Shown: positions 28,425 to 36,629 of the stretch, piece after piece
How the letters are laid out: every line of letters starts with the position of its first letter
Position numbering within the stretch: the stretch's first letter is position 1
Origin: Empedobacter stercoris
GTDB taxonomy: Bacteria > Bacteroidota > Bacteroidia > Flavobacteriales > Weeksellaceae
NCBI RefSeq assembly: GCF_965137335.1
Contig: NZ_CBCRZD010000004.1
Direction: 5' to 3' (one strand)
DNA length: 64,000 nucleotides
The notes under the pieces: model-generated
What the model was told of the DNA's origin: nothing
Databases searched by the model: none
What the model saw: only the letters and a program-made list of their open reading frames with translations
Position numbers and translations under genes: made by a program

Positions 28425-28487
28425 CCTTGCAGGGGGCTGGAAACGGCTCCGAAGTCGCTCGTTTGTGTAAAATTAAAAATAGATTTT

Positions 28488-28922
28488 ATGGAAGAGAAAA
28501 ACAGAAAACAGATTAGGAAAACAGGAAGAAAACCAAAGATTGCCCCTGCAGTCAATCGGTATTCCATCAACCTGAATGCAGAGGACAATGACAAATTTCT
28601 TGCTCTATTTGACCAGTCAGATATGAAAGTAATTGCTCATTTTATCACAGCATGTATCTTTCAGAAGACGATAAAGACCGTCAAAATTGATATGGATGCT
28701 ATCGAATAACACGAAAAGTTGACCCGATTTTTTAGCCAGTTCCGATCAATCGGAACAAATTACAATCAGATTGTGAAGATATTGTACCACAATTTTTCAG
28801 AGAAAAAAGCAGGAACCTACCTTTTTAAATTGGAAAAGAAAACCATAGAATTGGTACAAGTTACTAAAGAAGTCATCCGTTTGACACAGGAATTTGAAGA
28901 GAAGTATTTGAAAAAAGAGTAA
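28488..28922 (+). pseudogene. MobA-like mobilization protein with internal stop
   Basis: 144 codons. First part: GRKPKIAPAVNRYSINLNAE, the usual start of the MobA/MobC-type accessory protein of Bacteroidetes elements (ribbon-helix-helix region). The frame is broken by TAA at 28707-28709 and continues in the same frame with HEKLTRFFSQFRSIGTNYNQ, the conserved nicking-accessory segment. A tyrosine codon (TAT or TAC) is the likely ancestral codon. This is a substitution, not a homopolymer artefact. Confidence 0.8.
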
Positions 28923-28926
28923 AGTT

Positions 28927-30185
28927 ATGATTGCAAAAATTGGAAAGGGAAGCAATATGTATGGTGCAATTCTGTACAATCAGCAGAAAGTGGACAATGA
29001 AAATGGAACGGTTCTGTTACTGAACAAGATACCCGACACAGTTGACGGTAAGTATTCCGTAGCTTATTTTAATAAATGCTTTGAGCCATATTTATCGGCA
29101 AACATCAAAACGGAAAAGACAGTAAGGCATATATCACTAAACCAGATCCTGCGGATAAGGTTAACGACGAACAGTTTACCGAAATGGCTCAAGAGTATAT
29201 GGAGCGTATGGGTTACGGCAGTCAACCTTATATTGTTTTCAAGCATACGGACATTGACCGAATGCATATTCATATCGTTTCAACCTGCGTAGGTATTGAC
29301 GGAAAGAAAATACCCGATGATTACGACCACCCACGTTCAATGGCAATCTGTCGGGATTTAGAACAGAAATATAATCTGCAGAAAGCTACTGAACAAGAGC
29401 AGAAACAAGCCAACAAAATTTTCAAGCCTATAAATCATAAAAATGGTGACACCAAAAGTCAGATTGCTTCGGTAGTAAGGCATTTGCCGAAATATTATCA
29501 GTACACAAGTCTTGGAACATACAACGCTTTACTTTCGTTTTTTAATATCACAGTCGAAGAAGTCAAAGGAGAGCGGGACGGTCAATCTGTACACGGATTA
29601 GTATATTTCGCTTTGAACGACAAGGGAGAAAAGGTAAGCAATCGGTTCAAAGCATCGCTACTCGGAAAAGATGTAGGGGTTACACAACTGCAAAAACACT
29701 TTGAACAATCTAAAGAGAAAATGAAAACTACCCCTGTAAGGTCTGTTCTGAAAAACACAATTGAGCTTGCTATTCATACAACAAGTAACGAAGGGGAGTT
29801 TAAAAAGCAATTAACTGAACAAGGAATTAATACGGTTATAAGACGTAATAATGAAGGGCGAATTTACGGTATGACCTTTATTGACCACGAAAGCCGTAGC
29901 GTTTGGAACGGCTCACAATTAGACAGAAACCTTTCAGCTAATATTTTTAACGATTGGTGGAACAAAGGCAATAAGCCCGAACTAAAAATACAAGACAGTG
30001 CTATTTCCAAAGCAAATACATTGGATAACCAACCAACAAAAGACCTCTTTGAGTTTCTCTCACAGGACCATTCGTCTAATTTTGATTTAAGTGTGTTCAG
30101 CCTGTTAACCCAAACACAGGTCGTGGATTACGAAGAAGAACAGTTTGCCAAACAAATGAAGAAGAAGGGAAGAAGAAAGTTATAA
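28927..30185 (+). pseudogene. relaxase (MobB-type mobilization nuclease), frameshifted
   Basis: N-terminal MIAKIGKGSNMYGAILYNQQ and the later metal-binding motif HTDIDRMHIHIV mark the Bacteroidetes relaxase family that nicks oriT. The frame breaks at 29142-29143 (CC where CCC would read SLNPDPADKVNDEQFTEMAQ). Restoring one C joins both parts into about 420 aa. Follows mobA by 4 bp. No coupling protein or tra gene follows. Confidence 0.85.
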
Positions 30186-30188
30186 AAA

Positions 30189-30749
30189 TTATTTGTTTAT
30201 TTCTATTTTCCATAGCCCCCTAAAATCATTTAGCTTATAACCGATTGCTTTATCATTTGGGTATAGGCTTTGAATCTTTTGTAACGTCTTTTCTTCAATG
30301 TCAGTTGTTGGGTTTCCATGACATTTCATGCAGGTAGGCATAGCGAGGTTAATTCTTTTGTAATACACATATTGGCTTTTTGCTTTGAATAATGTGTCTA
30401 CCAATTCTTGCTTTTTTTTGAATTCATCAAAAACAGAACGATCCGTTTCTGTGTCTAAGTTGTTTTCAGGATTTCGATTTTTGTCTGATATACGTTGGAC
30501 ACTCATCCGAACTTCTTTTGATAACGAATCTGTAATGGGTATCGCTTTAACATGGCAAAAATTCACGGCATATTCCGTTCCGTCCTTTTGTATGGCAGCA
30601 GCTACATTTTGCAACAAAACATTTTGGGATACTGTCGTAATAGAATCAGCCTGATTTTTCAGGGCAGAAATTTCTTTTTCATTATGTGTAGTTTGCTGAC
30701 ACGAAACTATGGTTAATACTAATAATAAAGTCGATATTCTCAATTTCAC
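30189..30749 (-). CDS. DUF3365-type lipoprotein with one haem-c motif
   Basis: 186 aa from a GTG start, which is needed to include the lipoprotein signal (LLLVLTIVSCQQ). A Tll0287-like/DUF3365 domain follows, with a c-type haem motif CMKCHG near residue 140. Probably a periplasmic sensor or electron carrier. Its promoter is the first GTAAC-N4-GTTAC site, shared with the divergent genes at 30867, so it belongs to the island regulon. Confidence 0.75.
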   Translation of the reverse strand: MKLRISTLLLVLTIVSCQQTTHNEKEISALKNQADSITTVSQNVLLQNVAAAIQKDGTEYAVNFCHVKAIPITDSLSKEVRMSVQRISDKNRNPENNLDTETDRSVFDEFKKKQELVDTLFKAKSQYVYYKRINLAMPTCMKCHGNPTTDIEEKTLQKIQSLYPNDKAIGYKLNDFRGLWKIEINK

Positions 30750-30763
30750 TGTTCTGTTTTTGT

Positions 30764-30837
30764 CAAAAATAGTTCATCTGAAATATTCAGTGTGTAACAT
30801 TGGTTACAAAACAATGAATATGATCTTGTTATTTTTG
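30764..30837. promoter_or_regulatory. GTAAC-N4-GTTAC site A with divergent promoters
   Basis: Palindrome GTAACATTGGTTAC at 30794-30807. Exactly 22 nt to the left on the minus strand is TATTTTTG (30764-30771), and exactly 22 nt to the right on the plus strand is TATTTTTG (30830-30837). Both fit the TAnnTTTG element, so one site can activate both directions. Confidence 0.8.
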
Positions 30838-30866
30838 CTGTCACTTTAAACTGTGCTCTGTTGATT

Positions 30867-31217
30867 ATGTTTCAACTTCTAACAACATACCGGAAGATTG
30901 TAATCGTTTTATTAACGATTATTTTGGCTATTCCGTGTTCGGTAAAAAGGGATCTGAAACAGCAGTTCAATATTGAAAGTAATCAGCCTGCAAAAAATAA
31001 TTCTGCTAAAATTGGTTGTGCTTCTTTCTGTTCCAATTACATAAAATCTAACAAAGAACAGAAACAGCAAGTTTTCAAAAAAAACGCATCTCCATTCTCT
31101 TTTATACAAAAAGACAGGAGGGTTGTTGCTCATCTTATTTTCCCTATTTTAGACCAATATCATTTCTATAAGGAAAAAATTCCCACACATATCCGCAACC
31201 AACAATTCTTGATTTGA
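30867..31217 (+). CDS. hypothetical small lipoprotein-like protein
   Basis: 116 aa from the ATG at 30867, which is about 30 nt after the promoter element; an upstream TTG is less likely. N-terminal hydrophobic stretch IVIVLLTIILAIPC with a possible lipobox Cys, then basic, with a CASFC pair. Not recognised. First gene of the plus-strand DoxX-DsrE-SoxB-thioredoxin unit. Confidence 0.5.
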   Translation: MFQLLTTYRKIVIVLLTIILAIPCSVKRDLKQQFNIESNQPAKNNSAKIGCASFCSNYIKSNKEQKQQVFKKNASPFSFIQKDRRVVAHLIFPILDQYHFYKEKIPTHIRNQQFLI

Positions 31218-31287
31218 TACTTTGATGAATTTGCTGTTTCATACAGTAATAATTTTTTAATTAGTATTTATCAAATCAGAATTATAT

Positions 31288-31695
31288 ATGGACAAAAAAA
31301 ATCAGATAAACGGATTATCCGTTTTGTTGTTGCGTATTACACTTAGTGGTATATTTATCGTTGCAGGTGTATCACATCTGTTAAATCCTGAAGGAGTAAC
31401 TCAACGTATTCAAAATGCTCCTTACAGCGGTTTTGCTACATTATTTGGCGATCCACATTTATTAGGGATTCTCTCAGGCTACGTACTGCTCGTTTTTGGC
31501 ATTGCTTTGCTGTTGGGAGTATTTACCCGTTGGTCTGCCATTATCTTATTTATTACACTCATTCCCATTACGATTACTATACAAATGGGAAATGGATTAA
31601 TACATGGACCGTTGTGGAAGAACATTGCCTTATTTGGTGGTCTTTTGTTTTTTATCCTCAACAATCCGAAATCATTCAGTCTTTATAACAAATAG
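31288..31695 (+). CDS. DoxX family membrane protein
   Basis: 135 aa with four TM helices. LLRITLSGIFIVAGVSHLLN and the pattern of small residues in the helices fit the DoxX family; the DoxD/DoxA relatives form a thiosulfate:quinone oxidoreductase in archaea. In this sulfur-gene setting a quinone-linked sulfur role is plausible but not shown. 25 bp before the DsrE-like gene. Confidence 0.8.
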   Translation: MDKKNQINGLSVLLLRITLSGIFIVAGVSHLLNPEGVTQRIQNAPYSGFATLFGDPHLLGILSGYVLLVFGIALLLGVFTRWSAIILFITLIPITITIQMGNGLIHGPLWKNIALFGGLLFFILNNPKSFSLYNK

Positions 31696-31720
31696 TAATA
31701 ACATTTAAAATCAAAATAAA

Positions 31721-32161
31721 ATGAAAAAACAAATCATTTTCATCGCTATATTCCTTTTAGGAATCACACTATTTCATGATGTAAAAGCTCAAAGCCTTAC
31801 CACATCGCAAGTCGAAAATGCCATCAAAAAAGATGGGAAATATGCACTTTTAGTTCAAAATTCTATGCACTTTATGGTATCGGTAATGACGGGTGAAGAA
31901 TACAAAACGAAAAATGCAGGCATTCAGTTCGAGATTATCCTGATAGGTGAAGTCGTAAAAGATTTAGCCGAAAAAGAAGACTTGAAACCTTTCATTCAAA
32001 GAGCGGAAAAAGCAGGAATTAAAATCGTGGTTTGCGAATTTGCTATGAACAAACTCGGTGTCAAAAAATCGCAATACCATTCATCAATTCTTACTACACC
32101 TAACGGTTTCACGTATATTTTTGGTTTGCAGGAATTAGGTTTTAAAACCATAACACTTTAA
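31721..32161 (+). CDS. DsrE-like periplasmic protein
   Basis: 146 aa with a signal peptide (IIFIAIFLLGITLFHDVKA). The DsrE fold is suggested by YALLVQNSMHFMVSVMTGEE and GIKIVVCEFAMNKLGV, with one cysteine at the end of a central strand, where sulfur-carrier cysteines sit in this family. Nine bases before the SoxB-like gene. A periplasmic sulfur-carrier role is inferred. Confidence 0.75.
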   Translation: MKKQIIFIAIFLLGITLFHDVKAQSLTTSQVENAIKKDGKYALLVQNSMHFMVSVMTGEEYKTKNAGIQFEIILIGEVVKDLAEKEDLKPFIQRAEKAGIKIVVCEFAMNKLGVKKSQYHSSILTTPNGFTYIFGLQELGFKTITL

Positions 32162-32170
32162 TCGAACTGT

Positions 32171-33772
32171 ATGAAAAAATTAGCAATATTATTCAGCTCA
32201 ATAGCGATGCTATCTTGTAGCGACAACAATAAAGAAGAAGTCATTACCATTCTGCAAACTGCAGATATACACGCTTACCTCAATCCACATTCGGAATTAT
32301 TCGTTGAAAATGATTCCATCGTTTTCAGAAATACCGGTGGATTAGCCAATATTAAATCTTTGGTGGAATCGGTACGCCAGGAAAATCCCGACGGAACTGT
32401 TTTTATCGATGGTGGCGATCTAATTCAGGGAAGTGGAGAAAGTGTACATTCTGAAGGAAAAATATTTCCTCCTCTGATTCAAGCCATGAATTACGATTTA
32501 CTGATTCCAGGCAACTGGGAAGTTATCTATGGCAAGCAGGTAATGCTCGACGTGATGAACGGTTACAAAACTAATGTCATCGTATCGAATATGTATCACG
32601 AAGCGGACGAAAAACCGATTTTTCCTCCCTATTGGATTACCGAAAAGAAAGGGGTTAAAATGGGGTTCATTGCCTATAATGACCCGGAAGTTCCGATACG
32701 ACAAAACCCGGGTTTTAGTAAAGGGTTGAAATTTACTGAAGTTGAAAACAACTTGAAAGAACTCATCAAAGAGCTTAAAGAAACCCAAAAAGTAGATTTG
32801 CTCTTTCTGGTGGCACACATCGGCATTTCCAAGCAGGTTTTATTGGCAAATAATCCTGCGGTAGAAGGTGTAGATTTCATCTTTGGGAATGATACGCACG
32901 AACGTATCCGAAAACCGATAAAAGGCAAGTTCACAACGGTAGTTGAACCTGGAGCTTTTGGTTCGTTTGTAGGAAAATTGGATTTGAAAATTAAAGACAA
33001 GAAAATTGTTGGTTACGATTACGAACTGATGGAAGTTGACCCGGAGAAATATCCCGCAAATACCGAAGTACAGCAATTGGTCGATCAGTCGTTGGCTCCC
33101 TACAAAGAAGATATGCAACGGATTTTGGGCTATACTTCGACACCGATGTACCGCTACTTAGTGGTTGAAAACCCCATGGACAATATGATTACCGATGCCT
33201 TGCTTTGGAAATCAGGTGCAGATTTTGCTACGTCCAATGGTTTTCGTTTTGGTGTGCCAATTGTTCCTGATGAAAATGGTAAAAAGGCGATTACCAAAGA
33301 GGATTTATGGCGGATGCTCCCTGTGGACGAACACATGAAAATCGGCGAAGTTACTGGCCAGCAAATCAAAGACTGGTTGGAAAAGGAAATCAATAATGTA
33401 TTTGCCAAAGATCCGTCCAAACGTTTCGGTGGTTGGCTGGTTCGATTTTCGGGCATGACCTTAAAATTTGACAGTTCCAAAGAAATGGGCGAACGTGTGC
33501 TGGAAGTAACCATTCAGGGCAAACCGATGGAACTCGACAAAACTTATAAAATGGCGTCTTGTAACCGTACCGGAGAGCCTTTGCACGTGTTATGCCGTAT
33601 GCCAAACGGTAAAAATGTTGAGATTAAAGATTATACGTTGCACGATGCCGTAGAAGAATATTTAAAGGTAAAAGGAACAGTAAATCCTGTACTGGACGGA
33701 CGTTCAATTGCGGTAGATTTAGGCACAAATGCTTTCTCTCAAATGGCGGAAACAGGGTATAAATTTCGATAG
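32171..33772 (+). CDS. SoxB-like thiosulfohydrolase / 5'-nucleotidase family lipoprotein
   Basis: 533 aa. Lipoprotein signal (LAILFSSIAMLSC), then a calcineurin-like metallophosphoesterase domain: LQTADIHAYLNPH, FIDGGDLIQGSG, PGNWEVIYG, VAHIG, GNDTHERIRKP. A 5'-nucleotidase C-terminal domain follows, with SNGFRFGVPIV. The GNWE in place of GNHE is typical of SoxB, the enzyme that cleaves sulfate from SoxY-bound thiosulfate. No SoxYZ, XA or CD is in the window, so another substrate carrier is needed. Co-transcribed with DoxX, DsrE and thioredoxin genes. Confidence 0.82.
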   Translation: MKKLAILFSSIAMLSCSDNNKEEVITILQTADIHAYLNPHSELFVENDSIVFRNTGGLANIKSLVESVRQENPDGTVFIDGGDLIQGSGESVHSEGKIFPPLIQAMNYDLLIPGNWEVIYGKQVMLDVMNGYKTNVIVSNMYHEADEKPIFPPYWITEKKGVKMGFIAYNDPEVPIRQNPGFSKGLKFTEVENNLKELIKELKETQKVDLLFLVAHIGISKQVLLANNPAVEGVDFIFGNDTHERIRKPIKGKFTTVVEPGAFGSFVGKLDLKIKDKKIVGYDYELMEVDPEKYPANTEVQQLVDQSLAPYKEDMQRILGYTSTPMYRYLVVENPMDNMITDALLWKSGADFATSNGFRFGVPIVPDENGKKAITKEDLWRMLPVDEHMKIGEVTGQQIKDWLEKEINNVFAKDPSKRFGGWLVRFSGMTLKFDSSKEMGERVLEVTIQGKPMELDKTYKMASCNRTGEPLHVLCRMPNGKNVEIKDYTLHDAVEEYLKVKGTVNPVLDGRSIAVDLGTNAFSQMAETGYKFR

Positions 33773-33794
33773 TAAAACCAATAATTTGGAAATA

Positions 33795-34360
33795 ATGAAC
33801 ATCATAAAAAAAGGTTGCGTTTGCCAGCATTTCATTACGTAGTTTTATCTACAGCCATTCTTGCGGGGTGTTCGAATGTTGAAGGGAAATATAATGGAAA
33901 TAATGAGCAGCAAACAGATGTTGTCGCTGAAAGAACAGAAAATCAGATAGCAAATGATATTACATTTCAGGACGGAAATGGGAAAACAATTGCATTAAAC
34001 GATTTGAAAGGAAAAGTTGTTTTCATCAATTTTTGGGCGACCTAGTGTCCGCCCTGTATTGCAGAAATGCCTTCTATCAACGAGCTGAAAGCAAAATTTA
34101 ACGGAAATGAAAATATCGTCTTCCTGATGGTGGATGTAGATGGAAAACATAAGAAAGCACAGGCTTTCATGGATAAGCTTAAATTTGACCTTCCTGTGTA
34201 TGTCCCCCACAGCGAAATCCCCAAGGAGTATTTAGGTGGAGCAATACCTACGACGATTATTCTGGATAAGAAAGGTGCTATTGCAGCAAGGATTGAAGGA
34301 GGAAGGGATTATTCCGCTCCGGAAATCCTTAATGGATTAAAAAAGCTGATAGCGGAATAA
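33795..34360 (+). pseudogene. TlpA-like thioredoxin lipoprotein, frameshift and stop in active site
   Basis: The reconstructed frame begins at ATG 33795 (MNIIKK), shifts at an A7 run (33806-33812), and continues through a lipobox (STAILAGC) into a TlpA/ResA-like domain (DLKGKVVFINFWAT). The next codon is TAG (34043-34045), followed in frame by CPPCIAEMPSINEL. The ancestral active site was WCPPC; TGG became TAG. The C-terminal part to 34360 is otherwise normal. It follows the SoxB-like gene, as SoxW-type thioredoxins do in sox loci. Confidence 0.85.
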
Positions 34361-34370
34361 CAAGAAGTTA

Positions 34371-34407
34371 AAAAAATCCGAAGATGTGAAATCTTCGGAT
34401 TTTTTTA
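34371..34407. terminator. bidirectional terminator
   Basis: 15-bp stem ending AATCCGAAGAT / ATCTTCGGATT with a 5-nt loop (GTGAA), then a T-run on the plus strand and an A-run on the other side. Separates the plus-strand sox-like unit from the minus-strand thioredoxin operon. Confidence 0.85.
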
Positions 34408-34698
34408 TAGATTTTCTTTTATCAATCTTTCCAATTCATTGGCTTGAAAAACCCCTGACTGTCGCCATTTAATCTCACCATTTTTAAAAATGGCTAAGGT
34501 GGGCACACTTCTTATCTGGTATTGTGTCGAAACTTGTGGATTTTGGTCCACATCAATTTTGATAATATCGGCAGTATCGCCTATCCGTTGTTTTAGTTCT
34601 TCCAATATGGGAGCCTGCATTTTGCAAGGGCCACACCATACCGCAAAAAAATCCACCAAAACCGGCTTATCCTGATTAATTATTTCCTGAAAGGTCAT
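34405..34698 (-). CDS. thioredoxin
   Basis: 97 aa, no signal peptide: a cytoplasmic thioredoxin. Active site WCGPC with the preceding VLVDFFAVW, and cis-proline RSVPTLAIF. Reduces protein disulfides and can reduce persulfides on rhodanese cysteines. It is the last gene of the minus-strand operon that begins with the heavy-metal-associated domain gene at 38282, and overlaps the DUF6132 gene by 23 bp. Confidence 0.93.
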   Translation of the reverse strand: MTFQEIINQDKPVLVDFFAVWCGPCKMQAPILEELKQRIGDTADIIKIDVDQNPQVSTQYQIRSVPTLAIFKNGEIKWRQSGVFQANELERLIKENL

Positions 34699-34906
34699 TC
34701 TTTTCTTTTTTATTGTTTTTAAACATAGAGAATACCAAACCTCCCATTACCGAGCCATATAATGTGCTATTGATTGGATTGGATGTAATGGCACAAGTAC
34801 CCGAATTACATCCTACAAATTTCCAATAGAGAAATCCGGCAATTGCACCAATTGGTACGCCAATGATGGTTAAAAGGTTCTTTTTTATAAATGTCTGCAT
34901 CATCAT
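34676..34906 (-). CDS. DUF6132-like small membrane protein
   Basis: 76 aa with two TM helices (LLTIIGVPIGAIAGFLYW; STLYGSVMGGLVFSMF) separated by a loop containing GCNSGTCAITSNP. The two cysteines in the loop could bind metal or take part in thiol exchange. DUF6132-type proteins occur beside thioredoxins and rhodaneses in Bacteroidetes; function unknown. Confidence 0.7.
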   Translation of the reverse strand: MMMQTFIKKNLLTIIGVPIGAIAGFLYWKFVGCNSGTCAITSNPINSTLYGSVMGGLVFSMFKNNKKEKNDLSGNN

Positions 34907-35142
34907 TATTTTACTTCTTCGTAGGTAATGTCTTCTGTTTCTGTCGCTTTTCGTGAAGAATAATTAGTGCCGCAACCCGACGTACTGCAACAGCCAACAT
35001 TAAACAAAGGCATCAATGTAAACAAACCACCTAAAGCAACAAATAACCATTGGTGTGCCTGAATGCCCTGAACGATGATAACAATTCCCAAAACCAAACG
35101 GATAATCCGCATGAAGTTCCAGCCTCTTAAATAGTTTTTCAT
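34906..35142 (-). CDS. DUF2892/YgaP-like inner-membrane protein
   Basis: 78 aa. Two TM segments around RIIRLVLGIVIIVQGI and WLFVALGGLFTLMPLFN, then CCSTSGC, a cysteine-rich tail. Resembles the membrane part of YgaP-type rhodaneses; here it is a separate gene two genes from the rhodaneses. It abuts DUF6132 with a one-base overlap. Confidence 0.75.
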   Translation of the reverse strand: MKNYLRGWNFMRIIRLVLGIVIIVQGIQAHQWLFVALGGLFTLMPLFNVGCCSTSGCGTNYSSRKATETEDITYEEVK

Positions 35143-35157
35143 TTGTATGCTTTTTAA

Positions 35158-35526
35158 TTATTTAGAAATTGCTGAGTTAACATTTTGCCAGGTACCGCCA
35201 TTGACAACGTTATCAAAACCGTTTTTTTCTAAAATACTTTTTGCCTGACTACTCCGGTTACCACTTCTACAAAACACAACAATGTTTTTCTTTCCTTTGA
35301 ATTTGGAAAGTTGTCCCGAAATTTTGTCTAATGGAATGTTGACAGCTCCCTTTACACTTCCGGATGCAAACTCGGAAGGTGTACGGACATCAACCAAATA
35401 GGCATTGTCCGTAAGTACTTCTTTTAGTTCTGTATTGTCTTTCTGACCGAAAAGATTTTTAAAAATTCCTAACATAACTACTCCAATTATAATAATGAGA
35501 ATGAATTTGACACTTTGTTTTTGCAT
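35158..35526 (-). CDS. membrane-anchored single-domain rhodanese
   Basis: 122 aa. N-terminal TM anchor (FILIIIIGVVMLGIF), then a rhodanese domain with VDVRTPSEFASG and active loop CRSGNRS. Probably faces the periplasm. Transfers sulfane sulfur to acceptors such as thioredoxin. One of two adjacent single-domain rhodaneses, 43 bp apart. Confidence 0.88.
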   Translation of the reverse strand: MQKQSVKFILIIIIGVVMLGIFKNLFGQKDNTELKEVLTDNAYLVDVRTPSEFASGSVKGAVNIPLDKISGQLSKFKGKKNIVVFCRSGNRSSQAKSILEKNGFDNVVNGGTWQNVNSAISK

Positions 35527-35569
35527 CTTTTTTTGATTTATACCGTTGAGTGAAAAAGTGATGTGTCAT

Positions 35570-35920
35570 TTACTTTTTCTGCAATATTTCATCCAAGGCT
35601 TGCTGTACATTTTGCCACGGACCACCGTTCACTACATTTTCAAATCCGTGTTGTTGCAGGATTATTTGTGCATTTCCGCTTCTTGCTCCGCTTCGGCAGA
35701 AAACGATAATGTTTTCTTTGTTTTTAAATTGTGAAAGCTCCTGTTCCAATACGCTTAATGGTATGTTTATGGCACCGTTAACACTTCCTGAATTAAATTC
35801 TTCAGGAGTGCGTACATCAACCAAAAAAAGAAAATCTTTATCTAAAAACTTATCTTTCGAAAGTTTGTCTAATAACTCTAACATATGATGTAAATATTTA
35901 TGATAAGAAGACTGACCCAA
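35570..35920 (-). CDS. cytoplasmic single-domain rhodanese
   Basis: 116 aa, no signal or TM. VDVRTPEEFNSGSVNGAINI and active loop CRSGARSGNAQ; the loop differs from the membrane copy (CRSGNRS). Likely sulfurtransferase for persulfides produced by the persulfide dioxygenase and SQR of the island. Operon member. Confidence 0.88.
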   Translation of the reverse strand: MGQSSYHKYLHHMLELLDKLSKDKFLDKDFLFLVDVRTPEEFNSGSVNGAINIPLSVLEQELSQFKNKENIIVFCRSGARSGNAQIILQQHGFENVVNGGPWQNVQQALDEILQKK

Positions 35921-35955
35921 AATTTGCGTAAAGCCAATCTCCTTATTCTTAATGA

Positions 35956-36603
35956 TTAAATTGATTTTTTAGCAAGGTACCAATCCACTTGCTCCAGGCT
36001 TGTGTCGGCTTTACGTTCTTTCAACCCTTCCAATGTTTTTGGGGCACCTACAATTACTTTATCTCCTGGTTGCCAGTTGAGTGGCATAGCTACTTTGTAT
36101 TCATCGGATGTTTGAAGTGCTAACAAAGAGCGTTTAATCTCGTCCATATTACGACCCACATTCAAAGGATAATACATAATTAGTCGAATTTTTCCTGCCG
36201 GATCCATAATAAATACTGCACGAACAGCAGCAGTTTCACTTTCGCCCGGTTGCAACATTCCGTATAGCTTTGCTACTTTCATATCCAAATCAGCAATGAT
36301 CGGGAAGTTGAACAAAACGCCAGTTTTTTCATCAACGGCATTTACCCATGCAATATGTGAATGAATACTGTCGATGCTTAATCCCATCAATTTAGTGTTG
36401 TGCTTTTCGAAGAAATCGCTTTCGTTGGCAAAACCTGTCATTTCTGTGGTACAAACTGGTGTGAAATCAGCAGGGTGTGAGAATAAAATCACCCAGCTTC
36501 CTTTGTTGTATTCTGAAAATTTGATTACTCCTGTAGTGGTCACCGCTTCAAAATCGGGTGCCATATCGCCAATTCTTGGCATTGTATTTACTTGATTTTC
36601 CAT
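35956..36603 (-). CDS. 1-Cys peroxiredoxin (Prx6-like)
   Basis: 215 aa. Peroxidatic motif HPADFTPVCTTE with a single cysteine in the whole protein, and the long C-terminal domain (residues ~150-215, MPLNWQPGDKVIV) typical of Prx6-type enzymes. It reduces peroxides and possibly persulfides; a partner thiol is required, and thioredoxin in the same operon is a candidate. Confidence 0.92.
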   Translation of the reverse strand: MENQVNTMPRIGDMAPDFEAVTTTGVIKFSEYNKGSWVILFSHPADFTPVCTTEMTGFANESDFFEKHNTKLMGLSIDSIHSHIAWVNAVDEKTGVLFNFPIIADLDMKVAKLYGMLQPGESETAAVRAVFIMDPAGKIRLIMYYPLNVGRNMDEIKRSLLALQTSDEYKVAMPLNWQPGDKVIVGAPKTLEGLKERKADTSLEQVDWYLAKKSI

Positions 36604-36629
36604 TTTTTTAAAATTTTAATATTATTTAA

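Noticed and set aside
22285..34360. Sequencing error as the sole cause of all frameshifts in the element
   Set aside because: Many breaks are one-base changes in short runs, so error is possible for some. But two are stop-codon substitutions, and 22 kb of flanking chromosome has none, which favours real decay.
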